DNA of 34,963 nucleotides, from assembly GCA_019635275.1 (NCBI GenBank), contig JAHBZV010000031.1:1-34963 (forward strand). Direction: 5' to 3'. Numbering within the stretch: position 1 is the stretch's first letter; each line of letters begins with the position of its first letter. The position numbers and the translations under genes were made by a program. This document shows positions 17,469-25,543 of this stretch, piece by piece. The notes under the pieces are model-generated. The model was not told where the DNA came from. It did no database searches and worked only from the letters and a program-made list of their open reading frames with translations. Source of the stretch: Burkholderiaceae bacterium (GTDB lineage Bacteria > Pseudomonadota > Gammaproteobacteria > Burkholderiales > Burkholderiaceae_E).

Positions 17469-18805
17469 GCGCACCGTCGATCCGCGCCCGACTCCTGCTG
17501 TCGCTGCTGCCGCTGTTCATCCTCGCCGAGGCCGTCATCGGGACGGTCAGCTATCGCTACGTGTTGCGCGAGAGCCACGAGCTGTTCGACTATCACCTGC
17601 GCCAGATGGCGCTTTCCTTGCGCGACCAGGGGGCGGTGCTGCCTCCGCCCGGGCCGCCCGAAGACCGCGAGCAGTTCGACTTCGTCGTGCAGATCTGGAG
17701 CGCCGACGGTTCCAAGATCTACCTGTCGCACACCCGCTCGCGCGCGCGACTGCCCGAGCGCGCGACGCTGGGCTTCGCCGACGTGGTGACCGAGGGCGAA
17801 CGCTGGCGGGTCTACAGCACGCTGGCAGGCGGACGCGTGATCCAGGTCGGCCAGCCGTTCGAGGTGCGCGAGCGCATCGCTGCGGCGGCCGCGCTGCGCA
17901 GCCTCACGCCGCTGCTCATCTTCGCGCCGCTGGTCGCGCTCGCGATCTGGTGGCTGGTCGGGCAGTCGTTGCGGCCGGTCGAACGCATCGCGTCGGAGCT
18001 CAAGCGCCGCGATGCGCAGCGGCTCGACCCGGTGCCCGAGGAGGAGCTGCCGACCGAAGTCGAGCCGATGGTGCGTTCGCTCAACGGCCTGCTCGAGCGC
18101 CTGCGACGCGCCTTCGCGACCCAGCGCGCGTTCGTCGCCGACGCCGCGCACGAGCTGCGCACGCCGATCGCGGCGCTCAAGCTGCAGGCGGGGCTGGTCG
18201 GGCGCGCCCGGGACGACGCGTCGCGCAGCGAGGCGCTGCGCGAACTCAACGCCGGCATCGACCGATCGGCGCACCTGATCGACCAGCTGCTGACGCTGGC
18301 GCGCAGCGAGCCCGAGGCGCGCGCGTCCAGCGGTGCAACGGACGGTGCGACGATCGACGTCGCGCGCGTCGCCGGCGAGGCGGTCGCCGAGATGCTTCCG
18401 CTGGCCGAAGCACGCGGCTCGAGGCTCGGCTTCGCCGCGGCGCAAGCGGTCGAGATGCGCGGCGACGCGAACGCGCTGCACAGCCTCGTGCGCAACCTGA
18501 TCGACAACGCGCTCAGGCACACGCCGAACGGCAGCCGCATCGAGGTCGAAGTGGCCGCGACGGGGCAGGAAGCCTGCCTGAGCGTCGACGACGACGGCCC
18601 GGGCATCCCGATCGAGGAGCGCGAGCGCGTGTTCGATCGCTTCTACGGGCGCAGCGCCGGTGACGACGCGGGCAGCGGCCTGGGGCTGGCGATCGTCAAG
18701 GCGGTCGTCGACCGCCACGCGGGCCGCATCGAGCTCGCCCAGTCCGCGCTCGGCGGCCTGCGCGTGGCGGTTCATCTCCCGCTCGCCGGCACCGACGCGA
18801 CTTAA
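17465..18805 (+). CDS. Sensor histidine kinase, QseC/PmrB-like
   Basis: The product is 446 aa. Two membrane segments (about 10-31 and 146-166) enclose a periplasmic domain of about 115 residues, the size of the short 2CSK-N type sensor domain found in QseC/TctE kinases. A HAMP-like linker follows, then the dimerisation domain with HELRTP (phospho-acceptor His229), the N-box LIDNALRHT, the G1 box DDDGPGI and the G2 box GSGLGLAIVK. It is cotranscribed and translationally coupled with the regulator through a 4-bp overlap. Its TAA stop lies inside the first half of a tandem TTAAG-type box. The stimulus is unknown; the htrA neighbour suggests an envelope signal. Confidence 0.93.
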   Translation: MSAPSIRARLLLSLLPLFILAEAVIGTVSYRYVLRESHELFDYHLRQMALSLRDQGAVLPPPGPPEDREQFDFVVQIWSADGSKIYLSHTRSRARLPERATLGFADVVTEGERWRVYSTLAGGRVIQVGQPFEVRERIAAAAALRSLTPLLIFAPLVALAIWWLVGQSLRPVERIASELKRRDAQRLDPVPEEELPTEVEPMVRSLNGLLERLRRAFATQRAFVADAAHELRTPIAALKLQAGLVGRARDDASRSEALRELNAGIDRSAHLIDQLLTLARSEPEARASSGATDGATIDVARVAGEAVAEMLPLAEARGSRLGFAAAQAVEMRGDANALHSLVRNLIDNALRHTPNGSRIEVEVAATGQEACLSVDDDGPGIPIEERERVFDRFYGRSAGDDAGSGLGLAIVKAVVDRHAGRIELAQSALGGLRVAVHLPLAGTDAT

Positions 18806-18817
18806 GTCAGGGCTAAG
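18801..18817 (+). promoter_or_regulatory. Tandem PmrA/QseB-type box upstream of htrA
   Basis: CTTAAG-N5-GCTAAG is a direct repeat with 11-bp periodicity. The first half is perfect against the CTTAAG consensus and the second matches at 4 of 6 positions. It sits at the -35 position of a weak TATCGT -10 (18828-18833) and overlaps the stop codon of the kinase gene. Control of htrA by the adjacent regulator is inferred. Confidence 0.5.
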
Positions 18818-18827
18818 GCGGCGCACC

Positions 18828-18833
18828 TATCGT
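18828..18833 (+). promoter_or_regulatory. Possible -10 element of htrA
   Basis: TATCGT lies 44 bp before the htrA ATG, with no good -35 but with the tandem TTAAG-type box in its place. This layout is typical of activator-dependent promoters. Confidence 0.35.
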
Positions 18834-18877
18834 GTGGCAACCGGGCCTTGCCCGCCCTGCATGCCGGAAGTTCACGG

Positions 18878-20350
18878 ATGACACGTAGATCGCTGTTCGC
18901 AGCGTTGGCCGCCGCAGGCCTCGTCAGCGTCGGTACGGCGTACGGCTGGAGCCTGAATCCGGCCGACTGGTTCGCCAGGACGAACGCGACCGCGTCGAGC
19001 GCCGCCCAGGCGGCGCCGGACGCCCCCGCGGCAGCTCCGGTCGCGCCCACCAGCGCCCCGGATTACCGGACGATCTTCCAACGTTTCGGCCCGGCCGTCG
19101 TCGGCGTCACCGTCGAGGGCTCGGTGCCGGTGGCGCGCCAGCGCGCGCCGGAGCTCGACAACGACCCGTTCTTCCGTTTCTACCGGGGGCTGCCGGTCCC
19201 GCCGATGCCGCGCGGCGACGCGCCGCTGCACGGGCAGGGTTCGGGCTTCATCGTCAGCGAGGACGGCCTGATCCTCACCAACGCGCACGTCGTGCGCGAC
19301 GCGACCAGCGTCACGGTCAAGCTCGCCGACCGGCGCGAGTTCGAGGCCAGCGTGCTCGGCGTCGACCCGGCGACCGACGTCGCGGTGCTGCGCATCAAGG
19401 CGGGCGGCCTGCCGACGGTGCAGCTCGGCGACCCGTCGCAACTCGCGGTAGGCGACTACGTGCTCGCGATCGGCTCGCCGTTCGGCTTCGAGCAGAGCGC
19501 CACCTCGGGGATCGTCAGCGCGAAGGGGCGCTCGCTGCCGGGCGACACCTACGTGCCGTTCATCCAGACCGACGTCGCGGTCAATCCCGGGAATTCGGGC
19601 GGCCCGCTGTTCGACGCGCGCGGGCGCGTGGTCGGCATCAACTCGCAGATCTATTCGCGCACCGGCGGCTACCAGGGACTGTCGTTCGCGATCCCGATCG
19701 ACGTCGCAGTGCGCGTGAAGGACCAGATCCTCGCCACCGGCAGCGTCAGGCACGCGCGGCTCGGCGTCACGGTGCAGGAGCTGAACCAGGGGCTCGCGGA
19801 GTCGTTCAAGCTCGACAGCCCGAACGGCGCGCTCGTCTCCGCCGTCGCGCCGGGCAGCGCCGCCGAGAAGGCCGGGCTGCGGCCCGGCGACGTCGTGCTG
19901 TCGCTGAACGGCGAACGCATCGAGCGCTCGGGCGACCTCGCCGCGATGGTCGGCAAGTCGAAGCCCGGCGATCGCGTCACGCTCGAAGTCGTGCGCCAGG
20001 GCAAGCGCGAGCAGTTGACGGCGGTGCTCGCCGAACTGCCGACCAGCACCGACACGGCCGCCCAGCAGCCTCCGGAGCGCAGCGAGCGCCGCCTCGGCGT
20101 CGCGGTACGTCCGCTGGCGCCGGAGGAGCGGCAGGCGACGCGGCTCAATGCGGGGCTCGTCGTCGAGGACGTGTCGGGGCCGGCGCAGCGCGCCGGGATC
20201 GAGCCGGGCGACGTGATCCTGTCGGTCAACGGCAAGCCGGTGGCCAGCGTCGAGCAGCTGCGCGCGCTGGTCAACGGCGACGCGCGCCAGCTCGCGTTGC
20301 TGGTCCAGCGCGGCGAGCTGCGCATTTTCGTGCCCGTGCGGCTGGGATGA
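18878..20350 (+). CDS. HtrA/Deg family periplasmic serine protease with two PDZ domains
   Basis: The product is 490 aa, DegP/DegQ/MucD-like. The N-terminus MTRRSLFAALAAAGLVSVG is a signal peptide or signal anchor. The trypsin-like domain carries the complete triad: His137 (LTNAHVV), Asp167 (PATDVAVL) and Ser240 (NPGNSGGPL). Two PDZ domains follow (about 300-385 and 405-490), and the LA loop is short, closer to DegQ/MucD than DegP. It degrades or refolds damaged envelope proteins. The ATG at 18878 has GGAAG seven bases upstream; an earlier ATG at 18848 has none and would only add ten residues before the signal. It follows a two-component pair and a putative regulator box, so envelope-stress control is likely. 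It overlaps a small downstream frame by 4 bp if that starts at 20347. Confidence 0.95.
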   Translation: MTRRSLFAALAAAGLVSVGTAYGWSLNPADWFARTNATASSAAQAAPDAPAAAPVAPTSAPDYRTIFQRFGPAVVGVTVEGSVPVARQRAPELDNDPFFRFYRGLPVPPMPRGDAPLHGQGSGFIVSEDGLILTNAHVVRDATSVTVKLADRREFEASVLGVDPATDVAVLRIKAGGLPTVQLGDPSQLAVGDYVLAIGSPFGFEQSATSGIVSAKGRSLPGDTYVPFIQTDVAVNPGNSGGPLFDARGRVVGINSQIYSRTGGYQGLSFAIPIDVAVRVKDQILATGSVRHARLGVTVQELNQGLAESFKLDSPNGALVSAVAPGSAAEKAGLRPGDVVLSLNGERIERSGDLAAMVGKSKPGDRVTLEVVRQGKREQLTAVLAELPTSTDTAAQQPPERSERRLGVAVRPLAPEERQATRLNAGLVVEDVSGPAQRAGIEPGDVILSVNGKPVASVEQLRALVNGDARQLALLVQRGELRIFVPVRLG

Positions 20351-20364
20351 AGGGGGAACGAACG

Positions 20365-20595
20365 ATGCGAAACCATCGACCCGTGGTCCGCGCGCTGCTG
20401 ATGACGACTGCCGTCGCGTGGTCGATCGGCGTGCGACTTCCCGAGACCGACGCCGATCCGCAGACGCCGGTGGAGTGGTCCAGCACGGCCGACGATGCGC
20501 GTCGCCAGTCCGGCCCGGTGGTGCTGCCGTTTCGCAGGAACGCGCCGGCGCTGCCCGGCGACGCGGGGCGCGAGCCCGAGCGCGGCGCCGCCTGA
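20365..20595 (+). CDS. Small hypothetical protein, probably exported
   Basis: The product is 76 aa and matches no family I recognise. The N-terminus RNHRPVVRALLMTTAVAWSIGV reads as a short signal peptide or membrane anchor. The rest is Pro/Arg/Asp-rich and probably disordered. AGGGGG eight bases before the ATG at 20365 supports translation; an ATG at 20347 overlapping the htrA stop would give 82 aa. It lies directly behind htrA in the same direction and ends 7 bp from the converging GGDEF-EAL gene. It could be an HtrA accessory protein, but nothing in the sequence proves this. A spurious frame cannot be excluded. Confidence 0.5.
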   Translation: MRNHRPVVRALLMTTAVAWSIGVRLPETDADPQTPVEWSSTADDARRQSGPVVLPFRRNAPALPGDAGREPERGAA

Positions 20596-20602
20596 CCGGG
20601 CG

Positions 20603-22558
20603 TCAGCGCGCGCGCGGCGTGCGCGTCGCGCCGCAGTGGGCGAAGCGCCGCTCCAGTTCGTCGGCCGGCATCGGCGGCGCGAACAGGAAGCCCTGCCCCT
20701 CGTCGCATCCGATGCCCTGCAGGAAGCGCACCTGCGCCTCGTTCTCGACGCCTTCGGCGACGACCCGCAGCCCGAGGCTGCCGGCCAGGCCGGTGATCGC
20801 GCGCACGATCGTCGCGTCATCGGTGTTGGCGGGAATGTCGCGCACGAACGATCGGTCGATCTTCAGCAGGTGAACCGGGAAGCGCTTCAGGTACGCGAGG
20901 CTCGAGTAGCCGGTGCCGAAATCGTCGATCGAGATCCTGATCCCGAGCGAGGCGAGCGCCTGCAGCGTCGCGAGCGTCTGGCCGCTGTCGTGCATCAGCG
21001 TCGACTCGGTGATCTCGAGCTCGATCGCCTCCGGCTCGATGCCCGCGTCGCCGAGGATCGACCCGACCGACCCGGCCAGGTCGGCGCTGCGGAACTGCTG
21101 GGCCGACAGGTTGACCGCGATCGAGCCGGGGCAGAAGCCGCGCTCGCGCCACGCCCGTTGCTGGCGGCAGGCCTCCTCGAGCACCCACCGGCCGATCGGA
21201 TGGATGAGGCCGGTTTCCTCGGCCAGCGGAATGAACTCGGCGGGGCTGATCATCCCGCGCGTCGGATGTTGCCACCGGATCAGCGCCTCGGCGGCGACGA
21301 AGGTGCGGTGGATCAGGTCGAAGCGCGGCTGATAGTGGAGCAGCAGTTCGCCGCGCGCGACGGCGCCGTGCAGCTCGTTCTCCAGTTGCAGCCGCTGCGT
21401 CGATGCGCGATGGACCTGCTCGGTGAAGAAGCGGAAGCAGTGGCGGCCTTCGGCCTTGGCGTGGTACATCGCGGCGTCGGCGCGGCTGAGCAGCGTCTCG
21501 GCGTCCTCGCCGTCGCGAGGGAACACGCTGATCCCGATCGACGGCGTCACGCGCAGCGAGTAGCCGGTGATCTCGTACGGCCGCGACAGGCATTCGAGCA
21601 GCCGGTCCGACACAGCGGTGGCGTCGTCGGGGCCCGCGGCGCTGCCGAGCACCAGCACGAACTCGTCGCCACCCATGCGCGAGACGGTGTCGCCGGGGCG
21701 CAGGACCTCGGTCAGGCGCACGGCGACCGCCTTGAGCAGCGCGTCGCCGACCGCGTGGCCCAGCGAGTCGTTGATCGTCTTGAAGCGGTCGAGATCGATG
21801 AAGATCACCGCCGCGTGGCCGCCGCTGTCGCGCGCGTCGCCAAGCGCCTGCTCGAGCCGCTTGTGCAGCAGGCGCCGGTTCGGCAGCCCGGTGAGCACGT
21901 CGTGGTGGGCGAGGTGGCGGATGCGTCGCTCGGCGGTCTCGCGCTCGGCGATTTCGTCGCGCAGTCGCGCGTTCGCTTCGGCGAGCGCCTCGGTGCGCTC
22001 GCGCACGCGGATCTCGAGTTCGTCGTGGGCGCGGCGCAACGCCTCCACCGAGCGACGGTGCTCGGTGATGTCCTCGACGATCCAGATCGTCCCGCCCTTG
22101 GTCGGGTGCGTCGGATCGACCGACTTCGCGCGGATTCGCGCCAGGAAGCTGCCCCCGTCGCGGCGCAGGATCTCGTGCTCGAAGTCGACGCACTGCCCGC
22201 GTGCCAGCAGCGGGCCGACGTAGGCTCCGATCTCGGCGTACTCCTGGCGCGAGCGCCAGACGACGTAGCCAGGCTGGCCGGCCAGCGTCCCGCGCGGCCA
22301 TCCGAGCATCTCCTCGAAGCGCGGATTGACGTGCTCGAAGCGCTGGTCGCGGGTGAACCCGATGCCGATCGACGCGTTCTCGAGGATCGCCTCGTACTTG
22401 AGCAGCATGTTGCGCAGCGAACGCTCCTCGCGCAAGCGCGCTTCCGGAGCGGTCTTTGCCAGGAGTTCGGCCGGTGCGTAAGCCACGTCTGGAGCGGGTC
22501 GTCGAGGGTTCGGGGGCGGGCCCACTTGCCAGTACACGGCGGGCGGACCCGTTCGCAT
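20603..22558 (-). CDS. PAS-GGDEF-EAL cyclic-di-GMP signalling protein
   Basis: The product is 651 aa. A PAS sensor domain lies at about 55-170 (NASIGIGFTRD to WIVEDITEH), followed by a coiled-coil segment (175-215). The diguanylate cyclase domain has an intact GGDEF active site (296-300) with the upstream DIDLDRFK-like metal motif (FIDLDRFKTIND). The phosphodiesterase domain has intact EAL (424-426), the DDFGTGYSS loop and a late LKIDRSFV motif. Both activities could therefore be real. No membrane segment is seen, so it is cytoplasmic. It begins 41 bp after pdsS on the same strand and is probably in the pdsRS transcript. The start is uncertain: 22558 lacks a ribosome-binding site, and the first 45 residues are low-complexity. 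Confidence 0.93.
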   Translation of the reverse strand: MRTGPPAVYWQVGPPPNPRRPAPDVAYAPAELLAKTAPEARLREERSLRNMLLKYEAILENASIGIGFTRDQRFEHVNPRFEEMLGWPRGTLAGQPGYVVWRSRQEYAEIGAYVGPLLARGQCVDFEHEILRRDGGSFLARIRAKSVDPTHPTKGGTIWIVEDITEHRRSVEALRRAHDELEIRVRERTEALAEANARLRDEIAERETAERRIRHLAHHDVLTGLPNRRLLHKRLEQALGDARDSGGHAAVIFIDLDRFKTINDSLGHAVGDALLKAVAVRLTEVLRPGDTVSRMGGDEFVLVLGSAAGPDDATAVSDRLLECLSRPYEITGYSLRVTPSIGISVFPRDGEDAETLLSRADAAMYHAKAEGRHCFRFFTEQVHRASTQRLQLENELHGAVARGELLLHYQPRFDLIHRTFVAAEALIRWQHPTRGMISPAEFIPLAEETGLIHPIGRWVLEEACRQQRAWRERGFCPGSIAVNLSAQQFRSADLAGSVGSILGDAGIEPEAIELEITESTLMHDSGQTLATLQALASLGIRISIDDFGTGYSSLAYLKRFPVHLLKIDRSFVRDIPANTDDATIVRAITGLAGSLGLRVVAEGVENEAQVRFLQGIGCDEGQGFLFAPPMPADELERRFAHCGATRTPRAR

Positions 22559-22599
22559 ACACGCGGCCCGACGGATGGCCGGCCGCCCGCGCCTGCCGG

Positions 22600-24681
22600 T
22601 CAGTCGGGTCGTGACGGGGACGCGACGGTGAAGCCGACCTCGACGCCGTCGGCGACGTCGCGCGCGAACGCGTGGCCGCCGTGGAACTCCGCGACCAGCC
22701 GCACAAGGTACAGGCCCAGGCCGAGGTGCGCCTCGCCGCCGCCACGGTGGTCGCGGATCGACACCATCGAGTCGAAGAGGTTGTCACGCATCGCGTTCGG
22801 CAGCGGCGGGCCCTGGTTGCGCACCGAGAAGACCCAGTGCTCGCCGGCCGAGCCGTCGGCCTCGTCGGCACGCCGCAGCGACAGCACGACCGGCGAACCG
22901 GCGCTGGCGAAATCGACGGCGTTCGAGACGAGCTTGTCGAGCGCCTGCACGATCGCTTCCGGAACGACCGGGCACGGCGCGGCGCCGGCCGCGCAGTCGA
23001 CCGCGAATTCGCGCGCAGGAAACGCGCTGCGATAGCCGGCGGCGCAGGCGTTCAGCAGCGCCGCCAGGTCGACCGATTCGAGGCGGCTCTGCGCGAGCAT
23101 CGCCTCGAGGCTCGACGCCTCGCCCATGCTCGCGACGATCCGCTCGAGGCGCTGTGCGCCGTCGCGGGCACGCGCGAGGTAGGCTTCGCGACCCTGTGGA
23201 TCGGCCTCGGCGGCCAGGTTGTCCAGCGACGAGCGCACGACCATGATCGGCGTGCGCAGTTCGTGGACCAGCCTGGCGCGCAGGTTGCCGACGTACTGCT
23301 GGTGCTGGCGCAGCCGCTCGAGCACGTTGGCGTGGCTCTCGGCGAGCGCGCCGATCTCGTCGCGAATGCGCGGCGCACGGATGCCGCCCACCACGCGGCC
23401 TCGCGAATCGATCGCCTGCTCGGCCTGCCTGCGCAACCGCACGACCCGCGCGACAGTCACCGACCCGACCGCGAGCAGCGCGAGCGCGCTGGCGGCCATC
23501 GCCGCCGCGGTGAGCAGCGCGAGCCGCTCGATCGCTTCGCGCGCCACGCCGAGTCGCGAGCCGGTGTTCTCCTCGAGCACCAGCGCGCCGACCACGCGGT
23601 CGCCGACCCACAGCGGCTGCGCGCTCGTCAGCATCCACACCGGCAGGCCGGCCTGGATCGCGATCCGTTCGGACTGCTGCGCCGCCACGCCGGACAGCGC
23701 GCGCGTGAGCGGCGGGATCGCCGGCGTGCTGCCCGGCGTCGACTCGTCCAGGAAGCGCTCGGGTCGCAGGCTCAGCGTCGCCGACAGCAAGCGACGCGCC
23801 AGGCGCGACTGCCAGTCGTCGGCCGGCGGCGGCCCTGCGGACACGCGGCCCGACTGGGCGAGCAGCGCGCCGCTCGCGTCGAACACCGAGACGCGCCCGC
23901 TGGCTCGCGAGAGCCCGCGCACTGCGTCGGCCCACAGCGCCGGACGACGATCCCTGCGGGTCGGCGCGGCGAACGGACGCACCGGCGCGAGCAGCCCCGA
24001 GTCGGCCTGGCCCTCGATGCGACGCGACCCGAGGTAGTCGACGTCGGTGATGCGCACGCGCAGCAGCGCCGGTTCGGCGTCGAACCCGATCTCGGCCATC
24101 CAGCCTCCCGGCCGCTCGACCGGTTGCACGCTCAGCGTCTGCATCGCGCCGGCATCGGAGCCGTACTCGACGACCAGTTCGTCGCCGGCCAGCCGGACGC
24201 CGTCGCGAACCTCGGGCACGACCAGCCGCTCGTCGTCGGCGTCGACGAGCAGGAAGAACTTGCCCGGTCGTTCCTGGGAGCGGGCGGCCGCGAGCCGCAC
24301 GCGCAGCACCGACGCGATCGTGCCGTCGGGCGCGCGCATCGGCAGCGCGCGGCCGGGCACCTCGAGCCACTCGCTCGCGTTCTGGTCGACGACGACGTCT
24401 GCCAGCAACTCGACCGGCAATGGCTCGGTGCCGGCGCGGCGATCGACGGTCGCAGCGCCCGTCTCGAACAGTTCGCGACGCTCGTGCAGCGAAGCCGCGA
24501 GGTTGCGCGCCGCCTGGGCCTGGTTCTCCAGTCGCTCGTTGCGCGCGAGCTCGGTCATCACCTCGGCGAAGCGCAGGCCGACCAGCGGCAACGCGAGCAG
24601 CGGCACCATCGCCAGCGCGAGCGTGAACCGCAGACCGAGCGGCAGGCGCCAGCGTCGCGTGCTACGCGGTGGCTGCCCCAT
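22600..24681 (-). CDS. pdsS: Dedicated sortase system histidine kinase PdsS
   Basis: The product is 693 aa, unusually long for a kinase and matching the proteobacterial dedicated-sortase-system kinase. A first membrane segment (about 17-40) precedes a large periplasmic sensor region of some 340 residues without a domain I can name, then a second membrane segment (about 385-411). A HAMP-like linker leads to the dimerisation domain with HELRTP (His473). The ATPase domain carries LDKLVSNAVDFA (N-box) and HLGLGLYLVRLVAEFHGG (G2). The kinase start overlaps the end of pdsR by 20 bp. With pdsR it is divergent from the sortase and its target. The large sensor may monitor the sorted protein or the envelope; this is inference. 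Confidence 0.88.
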   Translation of the reverse strand: MGQPPRSTRRWRLPLGLRFTLALAMVPLLALPLVGLRFAEVMTELARNERLENQAQAARNLAASLHERRELFETGAATVDRRAGTEPLPVELLADVVVDQNASEWLEVPGRALPMRAPDGTIASVLRVRLAAARSQERPGKFFLLVDADDERLVVPEVRDGVRLAGDELVVEYGSDAGAMQTLSVQPVERPGGWMAEIGFDAEPALLRVRITDVDYLGSRRIEGQADSGLLAPVRPFAAPTRRDRRPALWADAVRGLSRASGRVSVFDASGALLAQSGRVSAGPPPADDWQSRLARRLLSATLSLRPERFLDESTPGSTPAIPPLTRALSGVAAQQSERIAIQAGLPVWMLTSAQPLWVGDRVVGALVLEENTGSRLGVAREAIERLALLTAAAMAASALALLAVGSVTVARVVRLRRQAEQAIDSRGRVVGGIRAPRIRDEIGALAESHANVLERLRQHQQYVGNLRARLVHELRTPIMVVRSSLDNLAAEADPQGREAYLARARDGAQRLERIVASMGEASSLEAMLAQSRLESVDLAALLNACAAGYRSAFPAREFAVDCAAGAAPCPVVPEAIVQALDKLVSNAVDFASAGSPVVLSLRRADEADGSAGEHWVFSVRNQGPPLPNAMRDNLFDSMVSIRDHRGGGEAHLGLGLYLVRLVAEFHGGHAFARDVADGVEVGFTVASPSRPD

Positions 24682-25372
24682 CTCGCTCGACGAAGCGATA
24701 GCCCAGGCCGTAGACCGTCTCGATCGCGTCGAATGCCGGGTCGATCGCCTCGAACTTGCGCCGGATGCGCTTGACGTAGGACGTGACGGTCTGGTCGTCG
24801 ACCACCAGGTTGGCTTCGCGCATCAGCGCGTCGCGATCCTTCACGTGGCCGGGGTGCCGCGCCAGCGCGTGCAGCATCCAGAACTCGGTCACCGTCAGTT
24901 CGATCGGGTGGTCGCGCCAGCTGGCCTCGAACCGCGGCACGTCCAGGCGCAGCGCGCCACGCACCAGCTGCTCGGCCGGGCCCTGCGGCTGCGCCAGCAC
25001 GTCCACCCGGCGAAACAGCGCGGTGACGCGCGCGAGCAGGTGCGGCAGGCTGACGTTCTTGGTGAGGTAGTCGTCGGCGCCCAGGCGCAGCCCCGAGACG
25101 ATGTCGATCTCGGAATCGCGCGCCGACAGCATCAGGATCGGCAGCGCCGGCGCGCGCTCGCGCAGCCAGCGGCACAGCTCGAAGCCGCCATCGGGCTCGT
25201 CGCCCAACCCCACGTCGATGATCGCCATGTCGGGCAGGCGGGACGTGAGCGCCGCCTGCGCCTCGCGCCGGTCGGCGAAACCCTGGACCTCGAAGCCCTG
25301 GCGCACCAGCGCGTCGCGAAGGTTGTCGCGAATGGCGGGTTCGTCCTCGACGATGGCGATGCGGCGGCTCAT
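24662..25372 (-). CDS. pdsR: Dedicated sortase system response regulator PdsR
   Basis: The product is 236 aa. The receiver domain has Asp53 (IIDVGLG) as phospho-acceptor, LSARDSE and the Lys of YLTKN. The winged-helix output domain ends VYGLGYRFVERD. The block GDEPDGGFELCRWLRE after the acceptor is longer than in OmpR-type regulators and fits the dedicated-sortase regulator family. A longer open frame runs upstream to 25711, through the opposing sortase-target gene; the ATG at 25372 starts exactly on SRRIAIVEDEPAIR. There is no Shine-Dalgarno sequence, but a TACATT -10-like element stands six bases before the ATG, so the mRNA may be leaderless. It probably controls the divergent target-sortase pair through the 171-bp region between them. 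Confidence 0.88.
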   Translation of the reverse strand: MSRRIAIVEDEPAIRDNLRDALVRQGFEVQGFADRREAQAALTSRLPDMAIIDVGLGDEPDGGFELCRWLRERAPALPILMLSARDSEIDIVSGLRLGADDYLTKNVSLPHLLARVTALFRRVDVLAQPQGPAEQLVRGALRLDVPRFEASWRDHPIELTVTEFWMLHALARHPGHVKDRDALMREANLVVDDQTVTSYVKRIRRKFEAIDPAFDAIETVYGLGYRFVERDGAATA

Positions 25373-25543
25373 GCGCGCAATGTATCCCAAAGCCCTGCGC
25401 GCCCGTGCAGCGCGCCGCCGATGTCGGCGAAATGCCCGATTTGCGCCGGCTTCGGTCCGATTCACGCCCCGAGGGAGCCGCCGCGCAGGCGCGCAATCGA
25501 TCCTGCCGCGGCACTTCGCCGCGCCGACCAGGAGATCCCGGAC
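25373..25543. promoter_or_regulatory. Divergent promoter region between pdsR and the sortase target
   Basis: 171 bp separate the two start codons. TACATT at 25379-25384 (minus strand) is a possible pdsR -10, six bases from the ATG. No convincing plus-strand promoter is seen for the target gene, which may need an activator such as PdsR. AGGAG at 25530-25534 is the target ribosome-binding site. Confidence 0.45.

Noticed and set aside
24047-25543. 1264-aa version of the sortase target
   Set aside because: The first 499 codons are antisense to pdsS and pdsR and resemble no protein; the ATG at 25544 has AGGAG and begins the signal segment.
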